Assembly (NCBI GenBank): GCA_021287065.1
Contig: JAJTBE010000076.1
Location: 1 to 43,517 of the forward strand
From: Bacillota bacterium
GTDB lineage: Bacteria > Vulcanimicrobiota > JAJTBE01
Direction of reading: 5' to 3'
Length of the DNA: 43,517 nt
Shown here: in pieces, positions 43,344 through 43,517 of the stretch
How the letters are laid out: each line of letters opens with the position of its first letter
How positions within the stretch are numbered: the first letter of the stretch is position 1
Translations under genes and position numbers: made by a program
Notes under the pieces: generated by a model
The model's input: only the letters and a program-made list of their open reading frames with translations
Databases searched by the model: none
What the model was told of the DNA's origin: nothing

Positions 43344-43379
43344 TTACAATAACCATGAAATCCTTTTGAACAAAATAAA

Positions 43380-43402
43380 AAGGGACGAAAATTTCGTCCC
43401 TT
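43380..43402 (-). terminator. Terminator of the gene at the window's end
   Basis: AAGGGACGAAA pairs perfectly with TTTCGTCCCTT, and TTTTTATTTTG follows on the minus strand. Confidence 0.9.
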
Positions 43403-43422
43403 CAAAACTATCCGGTTTGGTT

Positions 43423-43517
43423 TTACTTGGTTGTGCCGCCTGAAACCTTTACTTCGTTGTTTCTGCCGTAGGTCATTGTGTAACCGTTGGGGCCTGTGAT
43501 TGAAAGGTCGGTGACCA
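43423..43517 (-). CDS. 3' end of an unidentified gene
   Basis: Thirty codons before TAA read VTDLSITGPNGYTMTYGR and end in SGGTTK. The Gly/Thr-rich, beta-like character suggests the end of a secreted or Ig-like domain, but nothing more can be said. The 5' part lies outside the window. Confidence 0.6.
   Translation of the reverse strand, partial: VTDLSITGPNGYTMTYGRNNEVKVSGGTTK

Overview
The window looks like a chromosomal segment of an uncultured, probably anaerobic bacterium with a diderm-type envelope. The grounds are an alpha-2-macroglobulin, two lipoproteins, type IV pilus minor pilins and a corrinoid iron-sulfur protein with its reductive activator. I cannot fix the phylum from sequence alone. 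A candidate phylum such as Wallbacteria or Riflebacteria is a guess, not a result. No plasmid, phage or CRISPR hallmark is visible.

Layout. 1-770 is gene-free and starts inside a dispersed repeat. 770-2419 (+) holds a twin cysteine-knuckle protein and glutamate dehydrogenase. 2528-4851 (-) holds ispF, a FimT/GspH-like pseudopilin, queD, a small secreted protein and a DUF1844 protein. 4982-7869 (+) holds a GH13-fold protein that lacks the family's catalytic residues and an isocitrate/isopropylmalate dehydrogenase. 7926-8825 is packed with repeats. 8826-13446 (-) holds a pirin, a RACo-type activator, AcsC and a zinc-ribbon membrane protein. 13711-16914 (-) is the conserved rpmH-rnpA-yidD-yidC-jag operon behind a consensus promoter; its Jag/KhpB carries a very long Arg/Asp-rich repeat linker. 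17037-21005 (-) holds an M28 peptidase, a lysine/saccharopine-type dehydrogenase and an S10 carboxypeptidase. 21485-26223 (-) holds a degenerate M48-like membrane protein, a lipoprotein, an ABC-2 exporter pair and a self-contained 51-codon gene. 26564-30178 (+) holds an M16 peptidase, a TPR protein and an MFS transporter. 30201-35471 (-) holds HU, a GNAT enzyme and a 1472-residue alpha-2-macroglobulin. 36231-43517 (-) holds an Ig-like lipoprotein, a CPA2 antiporter, a CBS protein, a PfkB kinase, three pilus minor-subunit genes, enolase and the end of one more gene.

How the genes fit together. Secreted or membrane peptidases (S10, M28, M16), a lysine-type dehydrogenase and glutamate dehydrogenase suggest growth on peptides and amino acids. 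Enolase, the PfkB kinase and the isocitrate-type dehydrogenase belong to central carbon metabolism. AcsC and its activator point to corrinoid one-carbon chemistry, but the partner genes are not in the window.

Most unusual signals. (1) A family of about 270-300 bp miniature elements has terminal inverted repeats (CAATGCC...) and two internal hairpins. One copy has a perfect 10-bp target-site duplication, and the hairpin stems covary between copies. (2) Two genes, the PfkB kinase (CTG) and acsC (ATA or ATC), appear to start at non-standard codons, and rnpA may do so too. (3) Two apparent pseudoenzymes (GH13 and M48 folds) have lost catalytic residues. (4) The Jag protein is strongly expanded.
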